Below, one piece after another: positions 28,528 to 37,771 of a stretch of DNA of 64,000 nt. How positions within the stretch are numbered: position 1 is the first letter of the stretch; every line of letters starts with the position of its first letter. The stretch is from NCBI RefSeq assembly GCF_039729015.1, contig NZ_CP155792.1:62001-126000 (forward strand), given 5' to 3'. Below the pieces are notes generated by a model. It had not been told where the DNA came from, searched no databases, and was given only the letters and a program-made list of their open reading frames with translations. The stretch is from Blastococcus sp. HT6-30 (lineage in GTDB: Bacteria > Actinomycetota > Actinomycetes > Mycobacteriales > Geodermatophilaceae). The translations under genes and the position numbers were made by a program.

Positions 28528-29214
28528 TCAGAGCGGAACGGCCAGACCCTCCGGCGCCGGCCGGGCCAGCGCCTCGGCGACGTCGGGCCGCATCGGCGCC
28601 AGCCCCGCCCCGGCCAGGACGACGTCGCGGGCGAAGGCGTGCCAGCGCGGCGCGGCACGCAGCATGCTGTGCCCGCCCGCGACCGTGAACCGGGCCACCC
28701 GGGCACCGGCGCGCTGGGCGCGGACGGCGAACTCGGCCGAGAGCTGCGCGGGGACCCAGCGGTCGCCGCGGCCGTGCAGGATCGCGACGGTGCGGCCCCG
28801 CAGGTGCCCCACCGGTTCGCCGGGCGGCGTCCAGGGCGCCAGGGCGCACACCGCGGCCACCCCGTCGTCCCCGCCCGCGCGCAGCACCGCCCGGCCACCC
28901 ATCGAGTGCCCGACGAGCACGACCGGCAGGTCGCCGTGCTCGGCGCGGATCCGGTTCAGGCTCCAGCGCACGTCCGCGTAGGCGTCGGCCGCCGCACCGT
29001 TCCAGCCGGCCACCCGGTACCGCAGCAGGCAGGTCGTCAGCCCCCGGCCGGCGGCGGCCGAGGACACGAAGTGCTCGACCGCCCGCATCCGGACCAGCGA
29101 CAGGGCCCGCTCCTTGGGCGGCTCCGCGCTGGCCACCGTCCCGCCGTGGCAGAACAGCGCGACCGCGCGGGGGGTGGCGGTGGCCGGACGGGTCTCGAGG
29201 ACCGGCCCGGTCAC
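28528..29214 (-). CDS. Alpha/beta-hydrolase
   Basis: 228 residues. Nucleophile elbow GHSMGG, an acid candidate in HGRGDRWVP, and a catalytic His in GGHSML. Short cap, no signal peptide, so a cytosolic esterase/thioesterase-like enzyme with unknown substrate. The GTG overlaps the stop of the upstream small membrane protein (GTGA), indicating co-translation. Confidence 0.85.
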   Translation of the reverse strand: MTGPVLETRPATATPRAVALFCHGGTVASAEPPKERALSLVRMRAVEHFVSSAAAGRGLTTCLLRYRVAGWNGAAADAYADVRWSLNRIRAEHGDLPVVLVGHSMGGRAVLRAGGDDGVAAVCALAPWTPPGEPVGHLRGRTVAILHGRGDRWVPAQLSAEFAVRAQRAGARVARFTVAGGHSMLRAAPRWHAFARDVVLAGAGLAPMRPDVAEALARPAPEGLAVPL

Positions 29215-29429
29215 GCCCGGCGCGACCGGCGGGACCGGCGGCCGCCGCCCAGGCTCGCCCGGGCGCGGTCGCCGAGGTCACCGGCCTTGAGCAGGGCGTT
29301 GCTGACCGTGGAGGGACCGCGGCGCTGCTCGATCCCCCGCCCGAGACGGCGGAGCACGCCGGTGGCCAGGGGGACGACGACGGTCAGGATCAGCCACATG
29401 CGCAGCCGGCGGGTGAAGAAGAGCCACAT
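29211..29429 (-). CDS. Small basic membrane protein, function unknown
   Basis: 72 residues from ATG 29429; CAGAGT (29437-29442, minus) sits seven bases upstream, the leaderless pattern. One hydrophobic helix (MWLILTVVVPLATGVLRRL) precedes a strongly basic tail ending SRRSRRA. It overlaps the hydrolase by 4 nt. I do not recognise the family. Confidence 0.7.
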   Translation of the reverse strand: MWLFFTRRLRMWLILTVVVPLATGVLRRLGRGIEQRRGPSTVSNALLKAGDLGDRARASLGGGRRSRRSRRA

Positions 29430-29471
29430 GACCCGCACTCTGCCCCGCCGTCGTCCCCGGAAACCGCGGGG

Positions 29472-30485
29472 TCAGTCGGCCAGCTTGACGATCATCTTCC
29501 CGGTGTTCCCGCCGCGGAGGAGGTCGAGGAAGGCGTCGACTGCGTCGTCCAGCCCCTCGCGGACGGTCTCGCGGACGACGAGCTGCCCCGAGGTGAGCAG
29601 CGCGCCCACCTTCTCGCTGAACTCCGGGGCCAGATCGGCGTGGTCCCCGACGATGAACCCTCGCAGGCTCAGCTTCTTGGTCACCATCATGAACATGTTG
29701 CGCGGCCCGGGTGGCGGCTCGGTGGCGTTGTAGCCGGAGATCGCGCCGCACAGCGCGCCCCGGCCGTGCTCGTTGAACGCGCCGATGGCCGCCTCGAGGT
29801 GCTCACCGCCCACGTTGTCGAAGAAGACGTCGATGCCGCCGGGCGCCGCCGCCGCGAGCTGCTCCGCGACCGGTCCGTCGTGGTAGTCGAAGGCCGCAGT
29901 GAAGCCGAGCTCCCCGGTCAGCCAGCGCACCTTCTCCGGCGTGCCCGCGCTGCCGATGACCGCCGAGGCACCGTTGAGCCGCGCGAACTGGCCGACCAGG
30001 CTGCCCACCGCGCCGGCGGCGCCGGAGACGAAGACCGCGTCGCCCTCCTGGAAGGCGGCGAGCCGGAACAGGCCCGCCCAGGCGGTGAGGCCCGGCATGC
30101 CGAGGACGCCCAGGTGGTAGCTCGGCGGGATGCCCGGCAGCTCGGGCAGCACCCGGACGTGCGCGGCGTCGAGCACGGCGATGTCGCGCCAGGCCGCGTC
30201 GGCGAGGACGAGGGCGCCCTCCGGGACGTCGGGGGAGCGGGAGGTGACCACCCGGCCGACCGCGCCGCCCCGCATGGTCTCGCCGATCTCCCAGCGGGCG
30301 GCGTAGGACTTGCCGGCGTTCATCCGGCCGCGCATGTACGGGTCGACGCTCATCACGAGCATCCGGACGACGACCTGTCCGTCGGCCGGATCGGGTCGCT
30401 CCAGCTCGACCAGGCGGAAGTCGTCGGGGGTCGGCTCGCCGTGCGGCCGGGCCGCCAGTTGCCATTCACGCGTCGCTACGGGCAC
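29472..30485 (-). CDS. NADP-dependent MDR-superfamily oxidoreductase (CurA/leukotriene B4 dehydrogenase-like)
   Basis: 337 residues. N-terminal [10 protein letters not shown], the nucleotide-binding [23 protein letters not shown] and the C-terminal [11 protein letters not shown] are signatures of zinc-free double-bond reductases. Such enzymes reduce enones with NADPH. GTG 30485 has CAGGAT seven bases upstream (minus 30493-30498), so it is probably leaderless. Confidence 0.92.
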   Translation of the reverse strand: MPVATREWQLAARPHGEPTPDDFRLVELERPDPADGQVVVRMLVMSVDPYMRGRMNAGKSYAARWEIGETMRGGAVGRVVTSRSPDVPEGALVLADAAWRDIAVLDAAHVRVLPELPGIPPSYHLGVLGMPGLTAWAGLFRLAAFQEGDAVFVSGAAGAVGSLVGQFARLNGASAVIGSAGTPEKVRWLTGELGFTAAFDYHDGPVAEQLAAAAPGGIDVFFDNVGGEHLEAAIGAFNEHGRGALCGAISGYNATEPPPGPRNMFMMVTKKLSLRGFIVGDHADLAPEFSEKVGALLTSGQLVVRETVREGLDDAVDAFLDLLRGGNTGKMIVKLAD

Positions 30486-30574
30486 GACCGCGATCCTGCC
30501 CGGTGCAGGTCAGGGCCGCAGACGGCGGTCCGGTCGCGCGCCGCCGGGTTGCGGCCCGGGCCTACGCTCGGGGC

Positions 30575-31228
30575 ATGCTCTTCTCCCGGTTCAAGACGCA
30601 GCCCGTCTCGGCCGAGGACGCGCTGCCCGGCCGTCCCGACCCGCTGCCGCACGTGCCCGAGGTGCACGCGATCAACGGCAACCGCATCCAGCCGCCGTTT
30701 CCCGACGGCATGCAGACCGCGGTGTTCGGCGCCGGGTGCTTCTGGGGGGTGGAGAAGGTGTTCTGGGAGCTCCCGGGGGTCTACTCGACGGCGGCCGGCT
30801 ACGCGGGCGGTCACACGCCCAACCCCACGTACGAGGAGGTCTGCTCGGCGCGCACCGGGCACACCGAGGTGGTCCTCGTCGTCTTCGACCCCGCGGTGAC
30901 CTCCTACGAGCAGCTGCTCAAGGCGTTCTGGGAGGACCACGACCCGACGCAGGGCATGCGCCAGGGCAACGACATCGGCACCCAGTACCGCTCGGCGATC
31001 TACTACGCCTCGCCCGAGCAGGAGAAGGCCGCGCTGGCCACCCGGGACGCCTACCAGGAGCGGCTGACCGCCGCCGGCTACGGCGAGATCACCACCGAGA
31101 TCGCGCCGCTGGGGGAGTTCTTCTACGCGGAGGACTACCACCAGCAGTATCTCTACAAGGTGCCCAACGGCTACTGCCCGGTGCACTCGACCGGCGTCTC
31201 CTGCCCCGTGGGCCTGCCGAACGTGTGA
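30575..31228 (+). CDS. msrA: Peptide-methionine (S)-S-oxide reductase MsrA
   Basis: 217 residues. Catalytic C55 in the GAGCFWG motif; [20 protein letters not shown] and a C-terminal [10 protein letters not shown] provide the rest, with two possible resolving cysteines. Repairs methionine-S-sulfoxide. Leaderless start: TACGCT (30563-30568) six bases before ATG. Confidence 0.97.
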   Translation: MLFSRFKTQPVSAEDALPGRPDPLPHVPEVHAINGNRIQPPFPDGMQTAVFGAGCFWGVEKVFWELPGVYSTAAGYAGGHTPNPTYEEVCSARTGHTEVVLVVFDPAVTSYEQLLKAFWEDHDPTQGMRQGNDIGTQYRSAIYYASPEQEKAALATRDAYQERLTAAGYGEITTEIAPLGEFFYAEDYHQQYLYKVPNGYCPVHSTGVSCPVGLPNV

Positions 31229-31321
31229 CCCGCCCTCCGGAACAGGAGGCTGTGCACACGGTCCTGGCGACGAGACGGATGCATGGGTTCGGCGTGCCCG
31301 AGGCCTGGGAAAGGCGGCTTC

Positions 31322-32239
31322 ATGGAGATCCTGCGGACGCCCGACGAGCGGTTCACCGGCCTGCCCGACTTCCCGTACGAGCCCCGCTACGTCCAGGTCG
31401 ACGACGGCGACGGCGGGCGGCTCCGGATCGCCTACCTCGACGAGGGCCCCGCGGACGGCGAGACGGTGCTGCTCCTGCACGGCGAGCCGTCGTGGTCGTT
31501 CCTCTACCGCCGGATGATCCCCGTCCTGACGGCGGCGGGCCTGCGCGTCGTCGTTCCTGACCTGGTCGGCTTCGGCCGCTCGGACAAGCCGGTCGACCGC
31601 GCGGACTACACCTATGCCCGCCACGTGGAGTGGATGCGGCAGGCGCTGCTCGACGAGCTCGACCTGCGCGACATCACGTTCGTCGGCCAGGACTGGGGAG
31701 GGTTGATCGGTCTCCGGCTGGTCGCGGAGAACCCCGACCGGTTCGCCCGCGTGGTCGCCGCCAACACCGGCCTCCCGACCGGGGACCAGAAGATGAGCGA
31801 GGCGTTCCTGGCCTGGCAGCGGTTCTCCCAGGAGAGCCCGAAGTTCCACATCGGCCGGATCGTCGGCAACGGCACCGTCGCCGGCCTCGCCCCCGAGGTG
31901 GTCGCCGCCTACGACGCCCCCTTCCCGGACGACCGGTACACCGCCGGGGCCCGGCAGTTCCCCGCGCTGGTGCCGACGTCGCCCGACGATCCGGCGGCCG
32001 CGGCCAACCGAGCCGCCTGGGAGGTGCTGACCCGCTGGGAGAAGCCCTTCCTGACGGCCTTCTCCGACGGCGACCCGATCACCGGCGGGGGCGAGCGGGT
32101 GTTCCAGAAGCTCGTCCCCGGGGCCCGGGGGATGGCGCACACGACGCTGCGCGGCGGAGGGCACTTCCTCCAGGAGGACGTCGGCCCCGAGCTCGCCCGC
32201 GTCGTCGCCGACCTCGTCGCCGCCACTCCCCGGCCCTGA
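31322..32239 (+). CDS. Haloalkane dehalogenase (alpha/beta-hydrolase, HLD-I-like)
   Basis: 305 residues. HGEPSWSFLYRRM forms the oxyanion region, D124-W125 in GQDWGG are nucleophile and halide-stabilising Trp, DGDPITGGG supplies an acid candidate, and H281 in GGGHFLQED is the base. Glu after HG, not Asn, points to subfamily HLD-I, where the second halide ligand is in the cap. Hydrolysis of carbon-halogen bonds is the family activity; an epoxide hydrolase is the main alternative. Confidence 0.88.
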   Translation: MEILRTPDERFTGLPDFPYEPRYVQVDDGDGGRLRIAYLDEGPADGETVLLLHGEPSWSFLYRRMIPVLTAAGLRVVVPDLVGFGRSDKPVDRADYTYARHVEWMRQALLDELDLRDITFVGQDWGGLIGLRLVAENPDRFARVVAANTGLPTGDQKMSEAFLAWQRFSQESPKFHIGRIVGNGTVAGLAPEVVAAYDAPFPDDRYTAGARQFPALVPTSPDDPAAAANRAAWEVLTRWEKPFLTAFSDGDPITGGGERVFQKLVPGARGMAHTTLRGGGHFLQEDVGPELARVVADLVAATPRP

Positions 32240-32247
32240 ACGCGGAC

Positions 32248-33378
32248 GTGCCCGTCTCCCCGGCCGAGGTCCTCGGGGCGCTCCGGCGGGAGCCGGACGT
32301 CGAGGCCCCCGACCTGGTCGCCGTCGACGCGACCGACCGGCTGCTGCTCGACATCGCGGCCGACCTCGTCGCCGGCTGCGGCGGCGGGGAGGTCGCCGTC
32401 GTCGACGACTCCTACGGCGCGCTGGCCCTGGGGTTGGCGGCCCGGCACGGGCTGACCGGCCTGCGGGTGAGCCAGGACCTGCTGGTGGGGGAGCGGGCGC
32501 TGGCCGCCAACGCCGAGCGGGTGGGCCTGGCCGGCAGCTTCCGCTCGCTGCCGCTCGGCGAGGAGCTGGCCGCCGGGGCCCGGGTGGTGCTGGTCAAGGC
32601 CCCCAAGGCGCTCGACGCGCTGCGGGAGATCGCCGAGGTGGTCGCCGCCTCGGCGGCCCCCGACGTCACCGTCCTGGTGGGCGGCCGGGTGAAGCACATG
32701 ACGCACGCGATGAACGACGTCCTCGGCGCGTCGTTCGGCGAGGTGCAGGCGACGCTGGCGCGGCAGAAGTCGCGGGTGCTGGTCGCCCGCGGGCCGCGGC
32801 CGCGACCGTCGTCGTTCCCCCGGCAGCATGTGCACCCCGACCTGGGGTTGACCGTCTGCGCCCACGGCGCCGCGTTCGCCGGCACGAAGATCGACATCGG
32901 TACCCGGGCGCTGGTGCGCTCGCTGCCGGAGATGGCCGCCGACGCGCGGAGCGCCCTGGACCTCGGCTGCGGGACCGGGGTGCTGGCCACCCTCCTGGCA
33001 CGGAGCCGGCCGGAGCTGCGGGTGCTCGCCGTGGACCAGTCCGCGGCGGCGGTCGCCTCCGCGGCGGCGACCGCTGCGGCCAACGGGGTGGCCGACCGCG
33101 TGGTAGCCCTCCGGGACGACGCCGCGGCGACGGTGCCCGACCGCAGCGTCGACCTCGTCGTCTGCAATCCGCCCTTCCACGTCGGCGCCGCGGTCGTTAC
33201 CACGGCGGCCGACCGGATGTTCGCGGCCGCGGCACGGCTGCTCCGGCCCGGAGGTGAGCTCTGGACGGTCTACAACTCCGCGCTGCGCTACCGCCCGGTG
33301 CTCGGTCGCGTGGTCGGGCCGACGCGCGTGGCCGGGCAGGACCCCAAGTTCACGGTGGCGGTGTCCCGCCGCCGGTGA
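32248..33378 (+). CDS. rlmG: RlmG/RsmC-like rRNA (guanine-N2) methyltransferase
   Basis: 376 residues, matching the two-domain RlmG length. A degenerate N-terminal methyltransferase-like domain precedes the catalytic domain with LDLGCGTG (from about 237), and NPPFH at 307-311, the catalytic motif of base N2/N6 methyltransferases. Expected to methylate 23S G1835 or a 16S guanine. GTG 32248 is used; a few residues of uncertainty remain. Confidence 0.85.
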   Translation: MPVSPAEVLGALRREPDVEAPDLVAVDATDRLLLDIAADLVAGCGGGEVAVVDDSYGALALGLAARHGLTGLRVSQDLLVGERALAANAERVGLAGSFRSLPLGEELAAGARVVLVKAPKALDALREIAEVVAASAAPDVTVLVGGRVKHMTHAMNDVLGASFGEVQATLARQKSRVLVARGPRPRPSSFPRQHVHPDLGLTVCAHGAAFAGTKIDIGTRALVRSLPEMAADARSALDLGCGTGVLATLLARSRPELRVLAVDQSAAAVASAAATAAANGVADRVVALRDDAAATVPDRSVDLVVCNPPFHVGAAVVTTAADRMFAAAARLLRPGGELWTVYNSALRYRPVLGRVVGPTRVAGQDPKFTVAVSRRR

Positions 33379-33458
33379 GGCGGGTGGGGCGGCCGGTGAT
33401 CGGGAACGGGACAGGCCCGGTCCGGCCGCTCCTCCCGTGCTGCGGCCCACCCGCGCAT

Positions 33459-33474
33459 TGCTCCACGTGGAACA
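33459..33474. promoter_or_regulatory. Possible parS-like centromere site
   Basis: TGCTCCACGTGGAACA matches the parS-type core TGTTTCACGTGGAACA at 14 of 16 positions and is intergenic. A similar site lies at 46484-46499. ParB binding is unproven. Confidence 0.3.
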
Positions 33475-33570
33475 TCCGGCGGGGCGCCTCCGCCGGAGGC
33501 CGCCCTTCGGAGTGAACGGAGCTCGTTCCGCCGCGCCCCGGCGGCGGCGCGTGCCGGATGATGTCGGAGA

Positions 33571-34617
33571 ATGCTCAACCAGTTGGCCGGGACGGTTCCG
33601 GTCCCGGATGGTGCAGGGGTCGGGATGTCTCAGGTGGCGGACGGCGACGCGGCCGGCGCTGTCGCCGGGACCCGTCCGCGCGGCAGCCACGTGGCGGCGC
33701 TGGTCGGCTCCGACGACGACCTCCTCGCCTGCGCCCTGCCGTACCTGGACGAGGGGCTGCGCGACGACGACCTCGTCGTCCTCGCCTGCGCGCCGGACAC
33801 CGCGATGCTGATCTCCGGCGCGCTGGGTGAGCGCGCGGGGGCGGTCGAGTCCGACGCCCGGCTGCGCCTGCTGGACACCGCCGTGCCCGACGCCGTCGCG
33901 GCGACGTGGGAGCTGATGCGGCGGGCGAAGGCGGGCGGTTCCGGCCGGCTGCGCATCGCCGGCCAGCTGGACTTCGGCCCAGAGCCGCGGAACTGGCGGG
34001 AGGGTCTGCGCTACGAGGCCGCCATGAACCTCCTCCTGGCGGCCCGCCCGGTCTCGGCGCTGTGCCTCTTCGACCGCCGGGCGCTGCCCGCCGAGGTGCT
34101 GGCCGACGTCCCCGGCACGCACCCCACGCTGCTGGACGGGGGCCGCCCCCGCGCCGTCGCCAGCCCCGGGTTCCAGGAGCCGGCCGACTTCGTCCGCCGG
34201 CTGCCCCTGCCGCGCGAGCCGGTGGAGGACGCCGCACCGGACGTCGCGATCGAGGACTCCCCGTCGCTGGCCGTGCTCCGCCGCGAGCTGCGGGGGGTCG
34301 TCGAGAGCCGCGTCCCCGACCCCGACCAGGCCGCCGACCTGCACTTCGCGGTCAGCGAGATCGCCTCCAACGCCTTCCGGCACGGCTCGCGACCGGTCTC
34401 CGCCCGGGTGTGGGCCACCGCCGACCGGTTGGTGTGCACGATCAGCGACCACGGCGGCGGCTTCGACGTCCCCTTCGCCGGCTTCCGGCCGGCCCACGGG
34501 GTGGACCTCGCCAACGGTGGCATGGGCCTGTGGCTGGCCCGCAAGCTCTGGGACCACGTCGACGTGCTGCCGGAGCAGGTCGGGTGCACCGTCCGGCTCA
34601 GCACGCGGCTGCGCTGA
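33571..34617 (+). CDS. MEDS-domain plus GHKL ATPase regulator (RsbA-like)
   Basis: 348 residues. The N-terminal half (about 38-210) fits the MEDS/DcmR sensory domain: HVAALVGSDDDLLACALPYL, a GQLDFG segment and LCLFDRRAL. The C-terminal half has a GHKL ATPase with N-box FAVSEIASNAFRHG and G-box ANGGMGLWLARKL. Such fusions act as anti-sigma or serine-kinase regulators. Start ATG 33571; ATG 33625 is an alternative. Confidence 0.85.
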   Translation: MLNQLAGTVPVPDGAGVGMSQVADGDAAGAVAGTRPRGSHVAALVGSDDDLLACALPYLDEGLRDDDLVVLACAPDTAMLISGALGERAGAVESDARLRLLDTAVPDAVAATWELMRRAKAGGSGRLRIAGQLDFGPEPRNWREGLRYEAAMNLLLAARPVSALCLFDRRALPAEVLADVPGTHPTLLDGGRPRAVASPGFQEPADFVRRLPLPREPVEDAAPDVAIEDSPSLAVLRRELRGVVESRVPDPDQAADLHFAVSEIASNAFRHGSRPVSARVWATADRLVCTISDHGGGFDVPFAGFRPAHGVDLANGGMGLWLARKLWDHVDVLPEQVGCTVRLSTRLR

Positions 34618-34663
34618 CGCGCGCCGCCCGAGCCGTGTGGGCTGGGCCACTACGGTGAGCGAC

Positions 34664-35167
34664 GTGGAGGACGCCGTCGACCAGATCCTGCGGCAGTGGG
34701 CCCGGGAGCGGCCGGACCTGGACTGCTCGCCGATGGGGATCGTCGGGCGCATCACCCAGCTGCAGCGCGAGGTGCACCTGGCGCAGCGGGCCACCTTCGC
34801 CCGTCACGGCCTGGACGCGCCGTCCTTCGACGTGCTGGCCGCGCTGCGCCGGGCGGGCGAGCCCTACCAGCTCACGCCCACCGCGCTCATGCGCACGGCC
34901 CTGGTCACCTCCGGCGCCATCACCCAGCGGCTGGACCGGCTCGAGGAGAAGGGCCTGATCACCCGCGAGCGGAGCGAGGCCGACGGCCGGGCCGTCGTCG
35001 TCACGCTGACCGCGGCCGGCCGGTCGGCCCTGGACGCCGCGCTACCCGACCACCTGGACACCGAGCGGCGGCTGCTCGACGCGCTGCCGTCGGAGGACCG
35101 CGAGCAGCTCGCGGCGCTGCTGCGCCGTCTCCTGGTCGGCCTGGGCCGGGTGCCGCAGGAGCCGTAG
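34664..35167 (+). CDS. MarR-family transcriptional regulator
   Basis: 167 residues. Winged-helix MarR fold: FDVLAALRRAGEPYQLTPTALMRTALVTSGAITQRLDRLEEKGLI, then ERSEADGRAVVVTLTAAG for the wing. GTG 34664 is chosen because TACGGT (34651-34656) lies seven bases upstream; GTG 34655 overlaps that element. Ends in TAG and is convergent with the DNA ligase gene. Target unknown. Confidence 0.9.
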   Translation: MEDAVDQILRQWARERPDLDCSPMGIVGRITQLQREVHLAQRATFARHGLDAPSFDVLAALRRAGEPYQLTPTALMRTALVTSGAITQRLDRLEEKGLITRERSEADGRAVVVTLTAAGRSALDAALPDHLDTERRLLDALPSEDREQLAALLRRLLVGLGRVPQEP

Positions 35168-35236
35168 GGCTCCGGTTCAGAAGGGGACGTTCCCGAGCGG
35201 CCGGCGAGCTGCGGCAGCGGCTCGGCACGGAGCTGC

Positions 35237-36247
35237 TCAGACCGGGGGGAGGTCCTCGGGGCGGAGGTCGGGCCGGACCCGGACGAAGCGCAGGGGGTGG
35301 CGGAACACCCCGGCCTGCAGAGCGGCGTCGGCGCTCACCTCGACGACGGCGGCCGGCTCGACGCGGGTGAGCGGAACCGACAGCCGCCCGCCGCCGAACC
35401 GGCCGGTGCCGATGCGCTCGGGCCAGGGGTGGTCCTCGCCCGCCGGGCGCAGCACCGCCGCCAGCTCTGCCGACTGCGCGGGGGACAGCGGGCTGGTGCG
35501 CCCGACGACGACCAGCTCGCCGTCGCGGTAGCGGCCGGCGACCAGCTGGCCTGGCCGCTCCAGGGAGCCGATCACCCCGCCGGCGAGCACCTCGGTGGTC
35601 TCCCAGCTCTTCACCTTCAACCACTCGCGGCGGCCCGGGGCGTAGCGGGTGGCCGCGCCCTTCACCACCAGGCCCTCGACGCCGGCGGGCCGGAAGTCGT
35701 CGAACCACTGCCGGGCCTGCGCGGGGTCGGCGGTGATCAGGGAGAGCTGCAGCGGCGGCGCCCAGCGGCCGGCCAGCTGCTCGAGGGCGGCCCGGCGGCG
35801 GGTGAGGGTGCGGCCGCGCAGGTCCTCCCCGCCGGCGGCCAGGAGGTCGAAGGCGACGTAGGAGGCCGGCGTGGCGGTGGCCTGCGCGGCGATGCGGCCG
35901 GCGGAGGCGACCATCCGGCGCTGCAGCAGCCCGAAGTCCAGCCGGTCGCCGTTCCAGATGACGACCTCGCCGTCGACCACCGAGCCCGCGGGCAGCTGGG
36001 CGAGGGCGGCCGCCGCGACGTCGGGGAAGCGGTCGGTGAGATCCCGTCCCTGCTTCGACCACAGCCGGGTGGAGCTCCGGTCGCGCACGATCACCAGCCG
36101 GTAGCCGTCCCACTTGGGCTCGTAGCGGCAACCGCCGGCCAGGGCTCCCGGGTGCGGGATCTCCCGGATCGGCTTGGCCAGCTCCACGGCGACCGGACCG
36201 GCCAGCTCCGGCGGCAGCGCGGGCAGACCCGGGACGGACAGCGGCAC
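35237..36247 (-). CDS. ATP-dependent DNA ligase, LigC-like
   Basis: 336 residues. Motif I is EPKWDGYR with the adenylated Lys, motif III SVVDGEVVIW, motif IV GVEGLVVKG, motif V EWLKVKSW, followed by an OB-fold. Size and lack of extra domains match LigC/LigD-ligase-type enzymes used in repair. GTG 36247 has CAGGCT (minus 36255-36260) seven bases upstream. No Ku or polymerase gene is nearby. Confidence 0.88.
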   Translation of the reverse strand: MPLSVPGLPALPPELAGPVAVELAKPIREIPHPGALAGGCRYEPKWDGYRLVIVRDRSSTRLWSKQGRDLTDRFPDVAAAALAQLPAGSVVDGEVVIWNGDRLDFGLLQRRMVASAGRIAAQATATPASYVAFDLLAAGGEDLRGRTLTRRRAALEQLAGRWAPPLQLSLITADPAQARQWFDDFRPAGVEGLVVKGAATRYAPGRREWLKVKSWETTEVLAGGVIGSLERPGQLVAGRYRDGELVVVGRTSPLSPAQSAELAAVLRPAGEDHPWPERIGTGRFGGGRLSVPLTRVEPAAVVEVSADAALQAGVFRHPLRFVRVRPDLRPEDLPPV

Positions 36248-36401
36248 GGCGACCAGCCTGTGGGGTGCCGAGCCGGCTCGCAGCCCCGTGAGCGGGCGGT
36301 TCACTCCTTCGTGGCAGGTCGCCACGCTCCGCTGTGACGCCGGTGGGCGGCACGCCCCGGCGACGGCGTCAACCCGCCGGAGCGCGGGCCGGCAGGGCCC
36401 C

Positions 36402-36929
36402 TCAGGTTCGGTCGAGGAGGAGCAGCGCGAAGGCGGCCAGTGACGGCCCGTCGGTGAACCGGCCGGCCCGGATCATGGCCCGCAGCTCTCGCTCCGGCAC
36501 GAACGCGGAGACCATGTCTGCCTCGGTCGCCTCGCGCGCGGTGGAGCCGGGCGTCAGGTCCGTGGCCAGCCAGACGTCGAACTCCTGGGTGGACAGGCCC
36601 GGCGCCAGGTCGAGGTGGCCCAGGTGGGTCAGGGTGCCGGCCCGCAACCCGGTCTCCTCGGCGAGCTCCACCCGGGCGAGCTCCTCCGCGGTCCCGTCCA
36701 CGCCCTGCGACCAGGTGCCCTGCGGGAACTCCCAGGCGCGCCGGCCGAGCGGGTGACGGAACTGCTCCACCAGCCAGAAGCCGTTCCGCTCGGCGGGCAG
36801 CACCAGCGCGAAGTGCGGCTTCTCCACGACGCCGTACACCCCGCTGGACCCGTCGGCCCGCTCGACGGTGTCCTCCCGCACCCGGATCCACGGGTTGCGG
36901 TAGACCTCCCGGCTGCCCGTCGTCCGCAT
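36402..36929 (-). CDS. NUDIX hydrolase
   Basis: 175 residues. PheProGlnGly (WEFPQG) opens the Nudix region and VELAEETGL carries the metal-binding E-L-x-E-E-x-G core. The Arg of the canonical REUxEE is Val here and the loop is two residues longer. ADP-ribose/nucleoside-diphosphate-sugar pyrophosphatase type is likely. ATG 36929 follows CAGGCT (minus 36937-36942) by seven bases. Divergent from the DUF1992 gene with 38 bp between. Confidence 0.87.
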   Translation of the reverse strand: MRTTGSREVYRNPWIRVREDTVERADGSSGVYGVVEKPHFALVLPAERNGFWLVEQFRHPLGRRAWEFPQGTWSQGVDGTAEELARVELAEETGLRAGTLTHLGHLDLAPGLSTQEFDVWLATDLTPGSTAREATEADMVSAFVPERELRAMIRAGRFTDGPSLAAFALLLLDRT

Positions 36930-36967
36930 GGTGGCGAGCCTGGCACAGGCGTGGACCATGGACGGTG

Positions 36968-37456
36968 ATGACCGAGCGAAAGCCGCCGGGGGTCTCCTTC
37001 GAGACCTGGGTGGACACCCAGATCGCGCGAGCCCGGGAGCGCGGTGACTTCGACCGCCTCAGCGGCGCGGGCAAGCCGATCGCCGACCTGCACCGGGAGA
37101 TGACCGCCTACGACTGGGCGGTCGCCAAGGCTCGCCGCGAGGGCATCGAGACCGCGGAGATGCTGCCGCCGGGCCTCGCGCTGCGCCGCGAGCGGGACGT
37201 GCTGCCCGAACGCGCGGCGCGGCTGGACAGCGAGGTGGCCGTCCGGGCGCTGGCCGAGGACTACAACGCCCGCGTGGAGGCCTTCTGGCGCACACCCCAG
37301 CCCAGCCGCTGGGCGCCGGTGCCCGGCCTGGCCGACGTCGAGGCGCTGGTGGCGGGATGGCTGGCGGCCCGCCCGCCGGAGCCGCCGCCGGCACCCCCGG
37401 TGGCGGAGGTGGGGCGGCGGCGGCCCTGGTGGCGGCGCCTGCCCCGCCGGACCTGA
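36968..37456 (+). CDS. DUF1992 (DnaJ-homologue C28-type) protein
   Basis: 162 residues. FETWVDTQIARARERGDFDRLSGAGKPI is the hallmark of DUF1992, followed by a helical region and a Pro-rich basic tail ending RRRPWWRRLPRRT. Function in bacteria is not established. The promoter must lie within the 38 bp shared with the divergent NUDIX gene or inside its start. Confidence 0.85.
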   Translation: MTERKPPGVSFETWVDTQIARARERGDFDRLSGAGKPIADLHREMTAYDWAVAKARREGIETAEMLPPGLALRRERDVLPERAARLDSEVAVRALAEDYNARVEAFWRTPQPSRWAPVPGLADVEALVAGWLAARPPEPPPAPPVAEVGRRRPWWRRLPRRT

Positions 37457-37536
37457 GCCCGGCTCGGTCGTCGGCCGTGTGCCTGCCCACCGGCCGACGG
37501 GGGTAGGGAACGCGGATCCCAACCCGAGGAGGTCCC

Positions 37537-37713
37537 ATGACCGAGGTGCCCGGCACCGACCGCGACCAGGCCCGCGAGAACGTGGACGAGCAGACCCCGC
37601 TCGTCCCCGACGACGTCGAGCGTGCCGACGACGAGGCCCGCCCGACGGGGGACGACGGCGTGACCGGCGACGACGCCAAGCCTGCGTCGGGGAGCACCGA
37701 CCCCGTGACCTAG
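37537..37713 (+). CDS. Short acidic protein, function unknown
   Basis: 58 residues (MTEVPGTDRDQARENVDEQT at the start, ending GSTDPVT) with GAGGAGGT five bases before ATG 37537. Strongly acidic, no aromatic residues, no hydrophobic segment, so probably disordered. GGGGTAGGG at about 37498-37506 resembles a stress-sigma -10 region. The stop TAG is followed within 10 bp by a dispersed palindrome that could terminate transcription. Confidence 0.7.
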   Translation: MTEVPGTDRDQARENVDEQTPLVPDDVERADDEARPTGDDGVTGDDAKPASGSTDPVT

Positions 37714-37719
37714 CCGGCG

Positions 37720-37759
37720 CGGTCGGTCTCTGCTTCCCATGCGAAGCAGAGACCGACCG
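37720..37759. repeat. Dispersed palindromic repeat, copy 2
   Basis: Arms 37720-37735 (CGGTCGGTCTCTGCTT) and 37744-37759 pair perfectly with an 8-nt loop (CCCATGCG). The arms match copy 1; only the loop differs. It lies between the convergent 58-residue gene and hyuB. Confidence 0.9.
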
Positions 37760-37771
37760 TCCGCGGCAGGC

